From assembly GCA_934572465.1 (NCBI GenBank), contig CAKTLG010000012.1, positions 1 through 46,982 of the forward strand: a stretch of DNA of 46,982 bases. Direction: 5' to 3'. Below, one piece after another: positions 10,213 through 19,109 of the stretch (position 1 is its first letter; every line of letters begins with the position of its first letter). This DNA comes from an uncultured Oscillospiraceae bacterium (lineage in GTDB: Bacteria; Bacillota; Clostridia; Oscillospirales; Oscillospiraceae). The position numbers and the translations under genes are program-made. The notes beneath the pieces are model-generated. The model saw only the letters and a list, made by a program, of their open reading frames with translations, was not told the DNA's origin and did no database searches.

Positions 10213-11391
10213 ATGAAAAAGTTTCTTGCAATGATGCTGGCGCTCGTCATGGCGCTCTCGCTCGCCGCCTGCGGCGGCAGCAGCGACGGCGGCAGCGATG
10301 ACAGCAGCGAAAAGATCGTCAAGATCGGTGTGTTCGAGCCCCAGTCCGGTGATAACGGCGCGGGCGGCAAGCAGGAGATCCTTGGTATGCAGTATGCCAA
10401 TTCCCTGACGCCCACCGTCGAGATCGGCGGCGAGACCTATAAGGTCGAGCTGGTCTACGCCGACAATGCCTCGTCCAACGACAAGGCGCCCACCGCCGCG
10501 CAGACGCTGATCTCCAGCGGTGTGTCCATCGTCCTCGGCTCCTACGGCTCCGGCGTGTCCATCGCCGCGGGCGACACCTTTGCCGCCGCGGGCGTTCCGG
10601 CCGTCGGCGTCACCTGCACCAACCCGCAGGTCACCTCCGGCTGCGACGTGTACTTCCGCATCTGCTTCCTCGACCCGTTCCAGGGCACGGCGCTGGCCAA
10701 CTACGCCAAGAGCGAGCTGGGCGCCAAGAAGGCCTACTGCCTGTCCAAGCAGGGCGACGACTACTCCGGCGGCCTTGTGAACTACTTCGTGCAGGCCTTC
10801 GGCGCTGAGAACTGCGTCCAGGAGACCTTCCCCGAGGGCACGTCCGACTACTCCACCTACATCACCAACGCCCAGAATCAGGGCTGCGATGTCTTCTTCT
10901 CCCCCGTCTCCACCGAAGCCGCCGCGCAGATCATCGCCAAGGCCAGCGACCAGAGCCTCGGCATGCCGATCCTTGCGGGCGACACGTGGGACTCCAACGT
11001 CATTCTTGACGCCGCCAAGGGCACCGACGTTCAGATCTGCGTGACCACCTTCTATCAGGAGGGCGCCGATCCCAGCTTCGACTCCGGCATCAAGGAGTGG
11101 ATCCGCAGCGACTCCACCGCTCTTGCCAACAACGGCGGCAACGATGAGCTCGCGGCCGTCACCGTCATGGGCTACGACGCCTACTACTTCGCGCTTGAGG
11201 CGCTCAAGGCCGCCGGCTCCGCTGATCCCGCCGCCGTGCTCGCGGCTCTGCCGAACGTCACCATGACCGGCGTGACAGGCGAGATCGCGCTCGATTCCAC
11301 CGGCGACGCCGTGCGCGACAGCGCAGTCGTCAAGGAGTGCAACACCGAGACGGGCACCTGGGACTTCGTCACGGTCGCGCGCGTCGGCTAA
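10213..11391 (+). CDS. livK: Branched-chain amino-acid binding lipoprotein LivK
   Basis: Extracellular substrate-binding protein of a branched-chain amino-acid ABC importer; 392 aa. A lipoprotein signal peptide ends at LAAC, giving lipidated Cys20, followed by a low-complexity Gly/Ser/Asp linker to about 35. The rest is a type I periplasmic-binding (Leu/Ile/Val) domain starting KIGVFEPQSG. ATG with CAGGAGG. First gene of livKHMGF. The substrate is probably Leu/Ile/Val or a related amino acid or amide; binding proteins of this family vary, so the exact ligand is inference. Confidence 0.93.
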   Translation: MKKFLAMMLALVMALSLAACGGSSDGGSDDSSEKIVKIGVFEPQSGDNGAGGKQEILGMQYANSLTPTVEIGGETYKVELVYADNASSNDKAPTAAQTLISSGVSIVLGSYGSGVSIAAGDTFAAAGVPAVGVTCTNPQVTSGCDVYFRICFLDPFQGTALANYAKSELGAKKAYCLSKQGDDYSGGLVNYFVQAFGAENCVQETFPEGTSDYSTYITNAQNQGCDVFFSPVSTEAAAQIIAKASDQSLGMPILAGDTWDSNVILDAAKGTDVQICVTTFYQEGADPSFDSGIKEWIRSDSTALANNGGNDELAAVTVMGYDAYYFALEALKAAGSADPAAVLAALPNVTMTGVTGEIALDSTGDAVRDSAVVKECNTETGTWDFVTVARVG

Positions 11392-11413
11392 GACAAACCA
11401 GCGCAGTATCCGT

Positions 11414-11440
11414 GCTGGCGGGAGCATCGCTCCCGCCAGC
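11414..11440 (+). terminator. Intercistronic hairpin livK-livH
   Basis: A perfect 12-bp GC-rich stem (GCTGGCGGGAGC and its complement, ATC loop) followed by a T-rich tract. It lies in a 173-nt gap inside the operon. It probably terminates part of the transcripts and stabilises the livK message, giving more binding protein than permease. Confidence 0.75.
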
Positions 11441-11564
11441 CGCTGTGTTTTCTTTCAGGCCGCATCGAAAGGGTCCCAGGCCTCGTGCGGGGCCTTTTCG
11501 ACGCGGTCGGAAAACCGTATGCGGGCGCTCTCCGCCCGCGTCAAACGCAAGGGAGGAAATCTTT

Positions 11565-12491
11565 ATGAGTTTATTCAGCACCGTCCTGCCGTATCTCCTG
11601 TCGGGGATCTCGGTGGGCGGGCAGTACGCCCTCATCGCCATCGGCTATACGATGGTCTACGGCATCCTGCGCCTGATCAACTTCGCCCACGGCGACGTGT
11701 TCATGGTCGCAGGCCTTCTGATGGTCTACCTCGCCGCGGCGATGCCGCTTTACGCGGCCATCCCGCTGATGATCCTGCTGACCGTTCTGCTCGGCTTTAC
11801 GATCGAGCGCGTGGCCTATAAGCCGCTGCGCACCGCGCCGCGTATGTCCGTCATGATCTCGGCCATCGGCGTGAGCTACCTTCTGCAGAACCTCGCGCTC
11901 TATATCACCGGCGGCCTGAACCAGAACTATCCCGAGATCCCCTGGATCTCGGACAAGATCACCGTCTTCGGCGCGACCACCACGCGCGTGACGGTCATCA
12001 CCCCGTTTCTGACGATCCTGCTCGTCTTCGCCCTCGTCATGCTCATCAACCACACGAAGATCGGCATGGCCATGCGCGCCGTCTCGCGCGACTTTGAGAC
12101 CGCGCAGCTGATGGGCATCCGCATCAACACGGTCATTTCCGTCACGTTCATCATCGGCACGTTCCTCGCCGCCGTCGGCTCGCTCCTGTTCTTCACGAAC
12201 TATCGCGGCATCGTGCCCACCTCCGGCGGTATGCCGGGGCTCAAGGCCTTCGTCGCGGCGGTGTTCGGCGGCATCGGCTCGGTCCCCGGCGCGGTCGTCG
12301 GCGCGTTCATCATCGGCATCTGCGAGAGCATTGTCAAGGGTCTCGATACGATCCTTCTCACGCAGGGCGTCATCGCTGAGCAGATCGACCTCTCCACGTT
12401 TTCCGACGCGGTGACGTTCATCATCCTCATCGTCGTTCTCGTCTTCAAGCCCACGGGGCTTTTCGGCGAGAAGCAGACGGATAAGGTCTGA
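11565..12491 (+). CDS. livH: Branched-chain amino-acid permease LivH
   Basis: Inner-membrane permease of the importer, 308 aa with about eight hydrophobic segments. The family signature GGQYALIAIGYTMVYGILRLINF starts near residue 17. ATG at 11565 was chosen because GGGAGG precedes it and the protein begins directly with the first membrane segment; the same frame is open upstream but overlaps the livK terminator. 16 nt separate it from livM. Confidence 0.93.
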   Translation: MSLFSTVLPYLLSGISVGGQYALIAIGYTMVYGILRLINFAHGDVFMVAGLLMVYLAAAMPLYAAIPLMILLTVLLGFTIERVAYKPLRTAPRMSVMISAIGVSYLLQNLALYITGGLNQNYPEIPWISDKITVFGATTTRVTVITPFLTILLVFALVMLINHTKIGMAMRAVSRDFETAQLMGIRINTVISVTFIIGTFLAAVGSLLFFTNYRGIVPTSGGMPGLKAFVAAVFGGIGSVPGAVVGAFIIGICESIVKGLDTILLTQGVIAEQIDLSTFSDAVTFIILIVVLVFKPTGLFGEKQTDKV

Positions 12492-12507
12492 GGAAGGAGG
12501 AAGCATC

Positions 12508-13686
12508 ATGCTGAACAAGGAACAACAAAAGCGCCAGAATATCATCTCCCTGATCGCCGTGCTCGCCTTCCTCGTGCTCGTCTTCGTGCTCGATCAGGTC
12601 ATCAAGCCGACCGACCGCATGTCGATGCTGCTCACGGTGCTGCAAAAGGGCTCGGTCTACGCCCTCGCCGCCGTATCGATGAACCTGCTCAACGGCTTTA
12701 CGGGGCTTTTCTCCCTCGGCCACGCGGGCTTTATGCTCATCGGCGCATATACCTATGCGATCTTCTCCATCCCGTCCGACGCGCGCGACACGGTGTACCA
12801 GTACTTCACCGCCGCGGTGCGCATCTCCTTCCCCGAGGTGCTCGGCAGCGCCCTCGGCCCTGTGGGCACGGTGCTGGGCGTCACGGTCTCGGTGCTGCTG
12901 GCGGGCCTTGTCGCCGCGCTGTTCGCGTACCTCATCGGCCTTCCGGTGCTGCGCCTCAAGAGCGACTATCTCGCCATCGCCACGCTCGGCTTTGCCGAGA
13001 TCATCCGCGCCATCTTCCAGTGGAAGAAGCTCGGTCCCCTCACGAACGGCTCGAACCTCTTAAAGAGCTTCGCCCGCATCAACACCTTCAAGCTGACCGT
13101 CGGCAAAACAACGCTCAGCTTTTCCACCTTCGTTCCCGTCCTGATCGCCACGATCTGCATCGCGCTGATCGTGCTGCTCGTCAACTCCACCTACGGCCGC
13201 GCCTTCAAGGCCATCCGCGATGACGAGGTCGCCGCCGAGGCCATGGGCATCGACCTTGCCAGGCACAAGATGCTCTCTTTCTGCACGAGCTGCTTTTTCG
13301 CCGGCGTCTCGGGTGCGATGATGGCGATGGTGCTCTCCATCGCGCAGGCCAACAACTTCAAGGCCGCCATGACCTATGAGATATTGCTGATGGTCGTCCT
13401 CGGCGGCATCGGCTCCATCTCCGGCAGCGTCATCGGCGCGCTGCTGTTCATCTCGGCCTCCGAATGGTGGCTGCGCGGGCTCGACATGGGCAAGTTCCTC
13501 GGCATCAACGCCCCCGGCGTGTTCCGCAACGGCTTCCGTCTGGTCGTCTTCTCGGTCATTATCATGATCGTCGTGCTCTTCTTCCGCAAGGGCATCATGG
13601 GCGACCGCGAGCTGCCGGAGGTGCTGCGCGGCATCCGCGCAAAGCTCTCCGGCCATAAGAAAAGCGCAAAGGAGGCGGCGAAATGA
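12508..13686 (+). CDS. livM: Branched-chain amino-acid permease LivM
   Basis: Second permease subunit, 392 aa, polytopic. The family motif SLGHAGFMLIGAY is at about 70-82, and the cytoplasmic loop contacting the ATPases (DDEVAAEAMGID) lies near 240. The C-terminus is basic (KLSGHKKSAKEAAK). ATG with GGAAGGAGG. It overlaps livG by ATGA. Confidence 0.93.
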   Translation: MLNKEQQKRQNIISLIAVLAFLVLVFVLDQVIKPTDRMSMLLTVLQKGSVYALAAVSMNLLNGFTGLFSLGHAGFMLIGAYTYAIFSIPSDARDTVYQYFTAAVRISFPEVLGSALGPVGTVLGVTVSVLLAGLVAALFAYLIGLPVLRLKSDYLAIATLGFAEIIRAIFQWKKLGPLTNGSNLLKSFARINTFKLTVGKTTLSFSTFVPVLIATICIALIVLLVNSTYGRAFKAIRDDEVAAEAMGIDLARHKMLSFCTSCFFAGVSGAMMAMVLSIAQANNFKAAMTYEILLMVVLGGIGSISGSVIGALLFISASEWWLRGLDMGKFLGINAPGVFRNGFRLVVFSVIIMIVVLFFRKGIMGDRELPEVLRGIRAKLSGHKKSAKEAAK

Positions 13687-14537
13687 GCGAAGCGAAAAAC
13701 GTTCTGCACGTTGAGAACGTCACGATGCAGTTCGGCGGCGTCGTCGCCGTCGACGGTCTAGATCTCGACGTGAACGAGGGCGAGATCGTCGCCCTGATCG
13801 GCCCCAACGGCGCGGGCAAGACCACGGCGTTCAACGTCATCACCGGTGTTTACCAGCCCACGAACGGCGCCGTCTCCTTTCTCGGCGAAACGATCGTGCG
13901 CAACCATCCGCAGGGCAAGATGAAAAAGCAGTATAAGGGCTCGCTTGCCGACAAGTACCTGCAGGAGCCCGTTCTCGCCCCCACGCCGGATAAGATCACC
14001 AAGCTCGGCATGGCGCGCACGTTCCAGAACATCCGCCTGTGGAAAACGCAGACCGTGTTCAATAACATCCTCATCGCCATGCACTGCCGCGCGTCGAGCA
14101 GCTTCCTCTCCGCCACGTTCCGCCTGAACAAAAAGGAAGATGACGCTCAGCGCGCCGAGGTCATGGAGCTTTTGAAGATCGTCGGCCTCGAGGCCGAGGC
14201 GAACGAGCTGGCCACCAGCCTTCCCTACGGCAAGCAGCGCCGTCTGGAGATCGCCCGCGCGCTGGCCGCGCAGCCGAAGCTCCTGCTGCTCGACGAGCCC
14301 GCCGCCGGCATGAATCCGCAGGAGACCGACGAGCTCACCGCCTTCATCTCCCGCATCCGCTCCGAACTTGGCAAGACGATCCTGCTCATCGAGCACCACA
14401 TGGATCTTGTCATGGACTGCGCGGACCGCATTTACGTGCTGGACTTCGGCAAGCTGATCGCACAGGGCACACCTGCGGAGATCCAGGCCGACCAGCGCGT
14501 CATCGACGCTTATCTGGGGGTGGACGAGGATGCTTAA
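13683..14537 (+). CDS. livG: Branched-chain amino-acid ABC ATPase LivG
   Basis: One of the two ATPase subunits of the importer, 284 aa. Walker A GPNGAGKTT is at 40-48. The signature region reads LPYGKQRRLEIARAL instead of LSGGQ, as is normal for LivG. Walker B LLLLDEP and the switch histidine in IEHHMD follow. It overlaps livM by 4 nt and livF by 8 nt. Confidence 0.95.
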   Translation: MSEAKNVLHVENVTMQFGGVVAVDGLDLDVNEGEIVALIGPNGAGKTTAFNVITGVYQPTNGAVSFLGETIVRNHPQGKMKKQYKGSLADKYLQEPVLAPTPDKITKLGMARTFQNIRLWKTQTVFNNILIAMHCRASSSFLSATFRLNKKEDDAQRAEVMELLKIVGLEAEANELATSLPYGKQRRLEIARALAAQPKLLLLDEPAAGMNPQETDELTAFISRIRSELGKTILLIEHHMDLVMDCADRIYVLDFGKLIAQGTPAEIQADQRVIDAYLGVDEDA

Positions 14538-15243
14538 AATCGAAAACCTGCACGTCGCCTACGGCGGCATCAAGGCCCTGCGCGGCATCAGCATGGAGGT
14601 GCCCGACGGCAAGATCGTCACGCTGATCGGCGCGAACGGCGCCGGCAAATCCACCACGCTGCGCACCATCTCCGGTCTTGTCAAGGCAAGCTCCGGCTCC
14701 ATCCTCTGGAACGGCACGGAGCTTCTGGGCAAGCCCATCGACAAGATCATCTCCGCCGGCATCGCCATGTCGCCGGAGGGCCGCCGCGTCTTCGCGGACC
14801 TGACGGTGCTCGAAAACCTGAAGATCGGCGCGTATCTGCGCAAGGATAAGGACGGGATCGAGCAGGACATCCAGTGGGTCTACGAGCTCTTCCCGCGCCT
14901 TCAGGAGCGCAGCTGGCAGCTCGCCGGCACGCTCTCTGGCGGCGAGCAGCAGATGCTCGCGGTCGGCCGTGCGCTGATGTCGCGCCCGAAGCTGATGATG
15001 CTCGACGAGCCGTCGCTCGGCCTCGCGCCGCTCGTGGTGCAGGATATCTTCGCCATCATCCGCGAGATCAACCGCCGCGGCGTCACAGTGCTGCTGATCG
15101 AGCAGAACGCCAACATGGCGCTCAAGATCGCGGACCTCGCCTACGTCATGGAGACCGGCGAGATCACCCTCTCCGGCACTGGCGAGGAGCTGCTCGCCAA
15201 CGAGCAGGTCAAGGAAGCGTACCTTGGCAAAAAGCGGAAATGA
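14530..15243 (+). CDS. livF: Branched-chain amino-acid ABC ATPase LivF
   Basis: Second ATPase subunit, 237 aa. Walker A GANGAGKST is at 34-42, the signature LSGGEQQM near 137, and Walker B LMMLDEPSLGL after it. The start overlaps the end of livG, so translation is coupled. Last gene of the operon, followed by a strong terminator. Confidence 0.95.
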   Translation: MLKIENLHVAYGGIKALRGISMEVPDGKIVTLIGANGAGKSTTLRTISGLVKASSGSILWNGTELLGKPIDKIISAGIAMSPEGRRVFADLTVLENLKIGAYLRKDKDGIEQDIQWVYELFPRLQERSWQLAGTLSGGEQQMLAVGRALMSRPKLMMLDEPSLGLAPLVVQDIFAIIREINRRGVTVLLIEQNANMALKIADLAYVMETGEITLSGTGEELLANEQVKEAYLGKKRK

Positions 15244-15248
15244 ACATG

Positions 15249-15284
15249 AAAGCAGGGCTGCGGCATACGCCGCAGCCCTGCTTT
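15249..15284. terminator. Shared terminator, liv operon and phage operon
   Basis: A perfect 16-bp stem (AAAGCAGGGCTGCGGC and its complement, ATAC loop) with TTTCTTTTT on the plus side. It lies between the convergent ends of livF and the phage-operon peptidase and can serve both. Confidence 0.9.
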
Positions 15285-15298
15285 CTTTTTGCCGTTTT

Positions 15299-15958
15299 CT
15301 ACAGCTTTCCCGCTTCGTTCGCCGCGGCAAAGCGCTGCAGGATCACCGCCAGCTGCTCCCGCGTCACAAAGCTGCGGTACTGCCGGTTGCCCGACTCGTC
15401 GCCCGTGATCAGCCCCGTTTCCTCGGCCCACGCGCGGGCGGCGGCGCTCCACGCCGCGCCCTCCTCCTGCGCCTTTGCGCGCAGATAGCGCTCCATCATC
15501 GCGTTGAATTGCTCCTGTGTCATCTCATCCTCCTCATACGGCGGCATCGGCGGGGGATAGCGTCCCGCGCGCACCATCGCGCCCGTATACGCCCCGCCCG
15601 CGTCCCATTGAAAATGCGGCCTGTCGGGGAAGGACGTCCAATCCCCGCCCCACGAAAAGCCCACCTGTCTGCCAAGCTCTCCCATGCGCGCAAAGAACGC
15701 GGGATCGTCATACTCGTGCCCCTTTTCGTCCTTGCAGATGTCGAACGCCAGCCCCGCGCTCTCCCCGTGGAACGACGGCGTCGTCGCCCCCGCGGCGGCG
15801 TAGCCCTTTTCCGCAAGCCACCGCTGATACGCCGCGTCGCGCACCGTCTCGGTCACCAGCACCCGCAGCCCTTCCCGCTCCGCCAGTGCCAGCAGTCTTC
15901 TGCAATTCTCCGCCACGTCCGCGCGCAGCGCGCCGATGTCCCTGCTGTGGCGCATCAC
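15299..15958 (-). CDS. M15-family peptidase, phage endolysin-like
   Basis: Predicted Zn peptidase cleaving wall peptides (L-Ala-D-Glu or D-Ala-D-Ala type), last gene of the phage-like operon; 219 aa. The zinc motif is spread over SFHGESAGLAFDICKD (His64, Asp71) and DRPHFQWD. It lacks a signal peptide, so it would need the adjacent holins to reach the wall. After a Pro-rich linker (about 133-140), the C-terminal 75 residues contain AWAEETGLITGD and VTREQLAVILQRF, a pattern like an SLH or wall-anchoring repeat. GTG at 15958 overlaps the holin stop; ATG at 15955 is also possible. Confidence 0.85.
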   Translation of the reverse strand: MMRHSRDIGALRADVAENCRRLLALAEREGLRVLVTETVRDAAYQRWLAEKGYAAAGATTPSFHGESAGLAFDICKDEKGHEYDDPAFFARMGELGRQVGFSWGGDWTSFPDRPHFQWDAGGAYTGAMVRAGRYPPPMPPYEEDEMTQEQFNAMMERYLRAKAQEEGAAWSAAARAWAEETGLITGDESGNRQYRSFVTREQLAVILQRFAAANEAGKL

Positions 15959-16143
15959 GCTTCCTCCTGCGGCTTGCTGTTCTGCGTACCGAAGTAGAAC
16001 GCGATCACCATCAGATACACCGTGTTGAACTCCTGCGTCACCTTGCCCTGCACCGTCAGCACGCAGAACGTGACGGTCAGGCAGATCGTCACAAGCGATT
16101 TCACGCTCAGCAGATTTGCGATCCTTTTTTTCAGCTGCTCCAT
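15955..16143 (-). CDS. Small holin-like membrane protein
   Basis: 62 aa beginning MEQLKKRIANLL. It has a basic N-terminus, two hydrophobic stretches (about 14-32 and 40-55) and a charged tail, as in small phage holins of the endolysin cassette. ATG at 16143 with GAGGAG; overlaps the M15 peptidase by 4 nt. Assignment rests on size, topology and position, not on a conserved motif. Confidence 0.6.
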   Translation of the reverse strand: MEQLKKRIANLLSVKSLVTICLTVTFCVLTVQGKVTQEFNTVYLMVIAFYFGTQNSKPQEEA

Positions 16144-16147
16144 TCTC

Positions 16148-16420
16148 TCACTCCTCGCAGTCGATCCCGCGGCAGGCCGCCTCATAGACCACGCCGCCCG
16201 CCGTATTTTCCGCCTTTGCCTTCCCATAGTAGCACGCCGCGCTCGTCCCGTAGGCGCCCCACGCCGCCGTCACCATCGCCGCGATCCACGGCAGCGTCCC
16301 CGTAAAGCCCGCCGCCACCGCCAGCCTTGCCAGCGCAAAGCCCTCATAGGTCGTATACAGCACGATCGCGCTCTCCAGCATCAAAAGCCGCTTGGAAAAG
16401 CCCGCCTTTCTTTTCCTCAC
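16148..16420 (-). CDS. Putative second holin / membrane protein
   Basis: 90 aa with two predicted membrane segments (about 14-36 and 40-62) and a short acidic tail (CRGIDCEE). GTG start overlapping the XhlA-like stop, with GGGAGG upstream. It lies in the lysis cassette; a holin or holin-partner role is inferred from position and topology. Confidence 0.55.
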   Translation of the reverse strand: MRKRKAGFSKRLLMLESAIVLYTTYEGFALARLAVAAGFTGTLPWIAAMVTAAWGAYGTSAACYYGKAKAENTAGGVVYEAACRGIDCEE

Positions 16421-16713
16421 AGGCTCCCTCCCGTCATCAGAAGCGAGATCGCCGCACCGATGAGCACATACAGCACTCGGTCGATCATCGCGTCCCAGCG
16501 CTTTGCGCCCTTCTGCGTCATGCGCTTCACGTCCGCCTTGATCTCCTTCACGTCGCTCTCCACGCCCGACTCGCGCGAGGCGAGCACCTCCACCGCCGTT
16601 ACCAGCTTATTCAGGTCCCTCTGCTGCTGTTCCAGCGTCTCGATGCGCCGCGTGTTCGCCCTTGCGCGCTGCTCCGTCTCGGCGAGCCTTGCGTTCGTCT
16701 CCCGCTCCGTCAT
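16417..16713 (-). CDS. XhlA-like lysis-associated protein
   Basis: 98 aa: a long coiled-coil-like region (about 5-70, rich in Glu/Arg/Leu heptads) followed by one C-terminal membrane segment (about 78-95, IDRVLYVLIGAAISLLM). This is the architecture of PBSX XhlA, which works with the holin and amidase in lysis. ATG at 16713 overlaps the preceding stop by 4 nt. Confidence 0.65.
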   Translation of the reverse strand: MTERETNARLAETEQRARANTRRIETLEQQQRDLNKLVTAVEVLASRESGVESDVKEIKADVKRMTQKGAKRWDAMIDRVLYVLIGAAISLLMTGGSL

Positions 16714-17288
16714 TCGTCCGCCACCGCCTTCTGGAAGCTCTCCCAGGTGTGCGCCGCCGTCTCCACGCTCCGCCATGTCATGCCCTGTGCGGCGCACTCC
16801 CGCCATGTCAGATAGCGGAAGTAGAAATCGATCAGCAGATGGCACGGGATGATATCCAGGATGATGCTCTTTACCTGCGAAAACTCCTCCGGCACGCCCA
16901 CCGTATTGGGGAACCAGACCTTTACGACGCCCTTTTTCTCCGTCTCCCCGGCCAGCGCGCGGATGCCGCAGCCGCTGAGCGCCGAATTGATGTCGCCCAG
17001 CGTAAAGCTGTCGCTGCTGATGCGCGTAAGCGCCGCGATGGCCTCTCGCCGCAGCGCGGTCGACACGTTCACCGGACAGCGCGCGAACAGGCGCTCTCTG
17101 CGCGTCAGTCCCTCGCCCTCGGCGCACGGCAGAATGCCCTCGCGTCCGGCGTATTCAACGGCGTCCCGCGCCCCGTCCAGCGCCGTTCCCGCCGCGTAGA
17201 GCTCGCTGCCGCTGATGCTGCCGCGCTCGGTGCGGTAAATGCGCATCGGCTCAAGCAGCCGGCACAGATACTCGTAATGCCCCGTCAT
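16710..17288 (-). CDS. YmfQ-like tail/baseplate protein
   Basis: 192 aa. It sits immediately after the baseplate J gene, where YmfQ/DUF2313 proteins lie in PBSX- and Mu-like phages, and has their usual length and a segment resembling their fold (YLCRLLEPMRIY near the N-terminus, TWRSVETAAHTWESF near the C-terminus). It is probably an outer baseplate component. Starts and stops overlap neighbours by ATGA. Confidence 0.65.
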   Translation of the reverse strand: MTGHYEYLCRLLEPMRIYRTERGSISGSELYAAGTALDGARDAVEYAGREGILPCAEGEGLTRRERLFARCPVNVSTALRREAIAALTRISSDSFTLGDINSALSGCGIRALAGETEKKGVVKVWFPNTVGVPEEFSQVKSIILDIIPCHLLIDFYFRYLTWRECAAQGMTWRSVETAAHTWESFQKAVADE

Positions 17289-18355
17289 GCGCTCTCACCC
17301 GCCCCGATCTCCGTGACCGTCACCGTGCCGAGCACCGGCAGCTCCGTCGCCGCCGTGCTCACATCGGCGGCGGGCGCGAGCAGATGGCAGTTTTTTACGC
17401 CCTCCGCGCCATAGAGCAGGCTTGCCAGCTTCGCCGTATATACCGGCTCTCCCAGCCGCTCGCCGGTGAAGTATGCCTGCAGCGCCGCCTTCACCGCGTC
17501 CGCGGCCTCCTGCATCGTCCAGCCCTGCTCCGCCGTCAGCTCCACGCGCACATCCACGGTCTTCTCCGTCGGCGCCTTGACGGCCACATCCACCGCGATC
17601 TCTCGCTTTTTCTGCAAGACCGCCGCGATCTCGGCGAGCAGCGCCGCCTCCGGCGCGCCCGCGTGCGTCGAAACGTACACGTCCACCGTGCCGATGCCGC
17701 GCGCACGGCCCACCGCCTTCGCCGCCGCCACGTTCGGAAAGCGCATCGCCTCCTGCTCGTAAAAGGCCGCGTTCGCGCCGTTCGGCAGGCGTCTGAAGCT
17801 CGCAAGGATGCGCTCGCGCAGGCTCTCGTCGCTCTCCTCGTCGCTTCCGCCGGCAAATGCCTCCGGATTGACACAGCGCGCCACGCCCACGGGATACGCC
17901 GCCATGATATGCACCGCGCCCGCGACCGCGTTGCCGGCCGCGCCCGCCTCCACGGCGCGCGCCGGCACGTCGACATAGCTCTCGCCCTTTTGGAGCACCG
18001 CCGCCTCCGTCGTCTCAAAGCGCGCGCCGCCGCTCGTCATCACAACGCTCCCCCGCTCGATCGGATAGTCCGCCGCGGCCGCGCCGGAGGAGGAAAAGCG
18101 CAGCACGCCCTTCGCTCTTGCCGCTGCAAGGCGCGTCAAGCCGCGCGTCTGGGCATGATAGTCCAGATACTGTCCCTGCGCCGTCTGCGGAAAGCTCTGG
18201 TCGAGCACCCAGTCCGCCTGTGCAAGCAGTGCCTGCACCTCCGCCGCCAGCGCGTAAAGGCGCACCATCATGTCGCAGCCGTCGTTCGGCGTAAAGCCCG
18301 CCTCCTCGGCAAACGTCCCGCGCATCCGCTCATAGATCGTTCTCAGCTCCTCCAT
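17285..18355 (-). CDS. Baseplate J family protein (XkdT-like)
   Basis: Structural wedge protein of a contractile-tail baseplate, 356 aa. The family pattern is clear: an N-terminal region with LDYHAQTRGLTR near 65-76, a central beta domain rich in Gly/Ala/Val (about 85-170), the ESDESLRERIL helix near 178-190, and a repeated C-terminal alpha-beta domain. Preceded by XkdS-like and followed by YmfQ-like genes, as in PBSX. ATG with GGAGGAG. Confidence 0.88.
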   Translation of the reverse strand: MEELRTIYERMRGTFAEEAGFTPNDGCDMMVRLYALAAEVQALLAQADWVLDQSFPQTAQGQYLDYHAQTRGLTRLAAARAKGVLRFSSSGAAAADYPIERGSVVMTSGGARFETTEAAVLQKGESYVDVPARAVEAGAAGNAVAGAVHIMAAYPVGVARCVNPEAFAGGSDEESDESLRERILASFRRLPNGANAAFYEQEAMRFPNVAAAKAVGRARGIGTVDVYVSTHAGAPEAALLAEIAAVLQKKREIAVDVAVKAPTEKTVDVRVELTAEQGWTMQEAADAVKAALQAYFTGERLGEPVYTAKLASLLYGAEGVKNCHLLAPAADVSTAATELPVLGTVTVTEIGAGESA

Positions 18356-18359
18356 CGTT

Positions 18360-18713
18360 TCACTCTCCTCCTATCGTCACGCGCAGCGCCGTTTCCTCTC
18401 CGCCGCAGCGCAGCGCCGTTTCTACATCCAGCACGCCGTTTCCCTCGCGCACCGACGCGCTCTCCACCGTCATGTCCGTTTCCTCCGCCAGCGCCTCGGC
18501 AATGTACTGCTTTGCGGCGGCGGCGCGGCTTGCCGGCTTCTCGCGCCACAAAAGATGCAGCCTGCTGCCGATCTCCGGCGCAAGCGCAAAGCTCCCGCGC
18601 GGCACGCTCAGCTTGTAGAGCGCGCGCAGCAGCGTCTCCTCCCCGCCGCTCACGCGCGCAAGCCCGCCCGCGCCGTCGGATACATAGTCGCGCTCTCGGA
18701 TCATAAGCTCCAT
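18360..18713 (-). CDS. XkdS-like baseplate protein (DUF2634 type)
   Basis: 117 aa. It begins with a short two-strand segment (RERDYVSDGAGGLARV), continues with a helix (EETLLRALYKLSVPRGSF) and the EIGSRLHLL motif, and resembles GpW/gp25-type baseplate proteins such as PBSX XkdS. It sits directly upstream of baseplate J. ATG with GGAGG. Confidence 0.75.
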   Translation of the reverse strand: MELMIRERDYVSDGAGGLARVSGGEETLLRALYKLSVPRGSFALAPEIGSRLHLLWREKPASRAAAAKQYIAEALAEETDMTVESASVREGNGVLDVETALRCGGEETALRVTIGGE

Positions 18714-18716
18714 CTC

Positions 18717-19109
18717 TCAGCCTCCCACTCCCATATACGGCACGCCGTTGACGAACAGCAGCCCGTTGATCTCCACGCGCCCGTTGTTGCGCAGCACGAT
18801 CTCCGTCCCCGCAAGGGCCGAGCGGATGCGCACCTCGCCGGGTGCAAGCCCGCTTTCCTCCTTCGCCGCCTCGCCCACGGCGTAGGCGTCCTCGCCGAAC
18901 ATTCCGCCGCGCACGATCAGCACCTCGCTGCCCTTGCGCGGCCTCCACTCATAGCCGCCCGGCGCCACGGTCTTCACCTCGCGCTTTTCCCCGCTGCTGA
19001 ATACCGCCGTCTCCTCTCCCTCGACCGTCACCGTGCCGTCCTGTGCCGAGGCGACGTCCTGCAGCTCATGCTGCGCCAGCTTTCTCGATAGCCACATGCC
19101 CTCTCTCAC
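18717..19109 (-). CDS. Baseplate spike protein, gpV/gp45-like
   Basis: 130 aa, predicted almost all beta. The N-terminus (SRKLAQHELQDVASAQDGTV) leads to an OB-like domain, then a C-terminal run of short strands (VRIRSALAGTEIVLRNNGRV) typical of a trimeric central spike. Position between the hub and XkdS supports a spike role; PBSX has XkdR here, which this may replace. GTG at 19109 overlaps the hub stop; ATG at 19097 is possible. Confidence 0.6.
   Translation of the reverse strand: MREGMWLSRKLAQHELQDVASAQDGTVTVEGEETAVFSSGEKREVKTVAPGGYEWRPRKGSEVLIVRGGMFGEDAYAVGEAAKEESGLAPGEVRIRSALAGTEIVLRNNGRVEINGLLFVNGVPYMGVGG

Noticed and set aside
15244..15298. Phage attachment site at the left junction
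   Set aside because: No repeat of junction sequence was found near 29556-29727, and no tRNA gene lies at either end.
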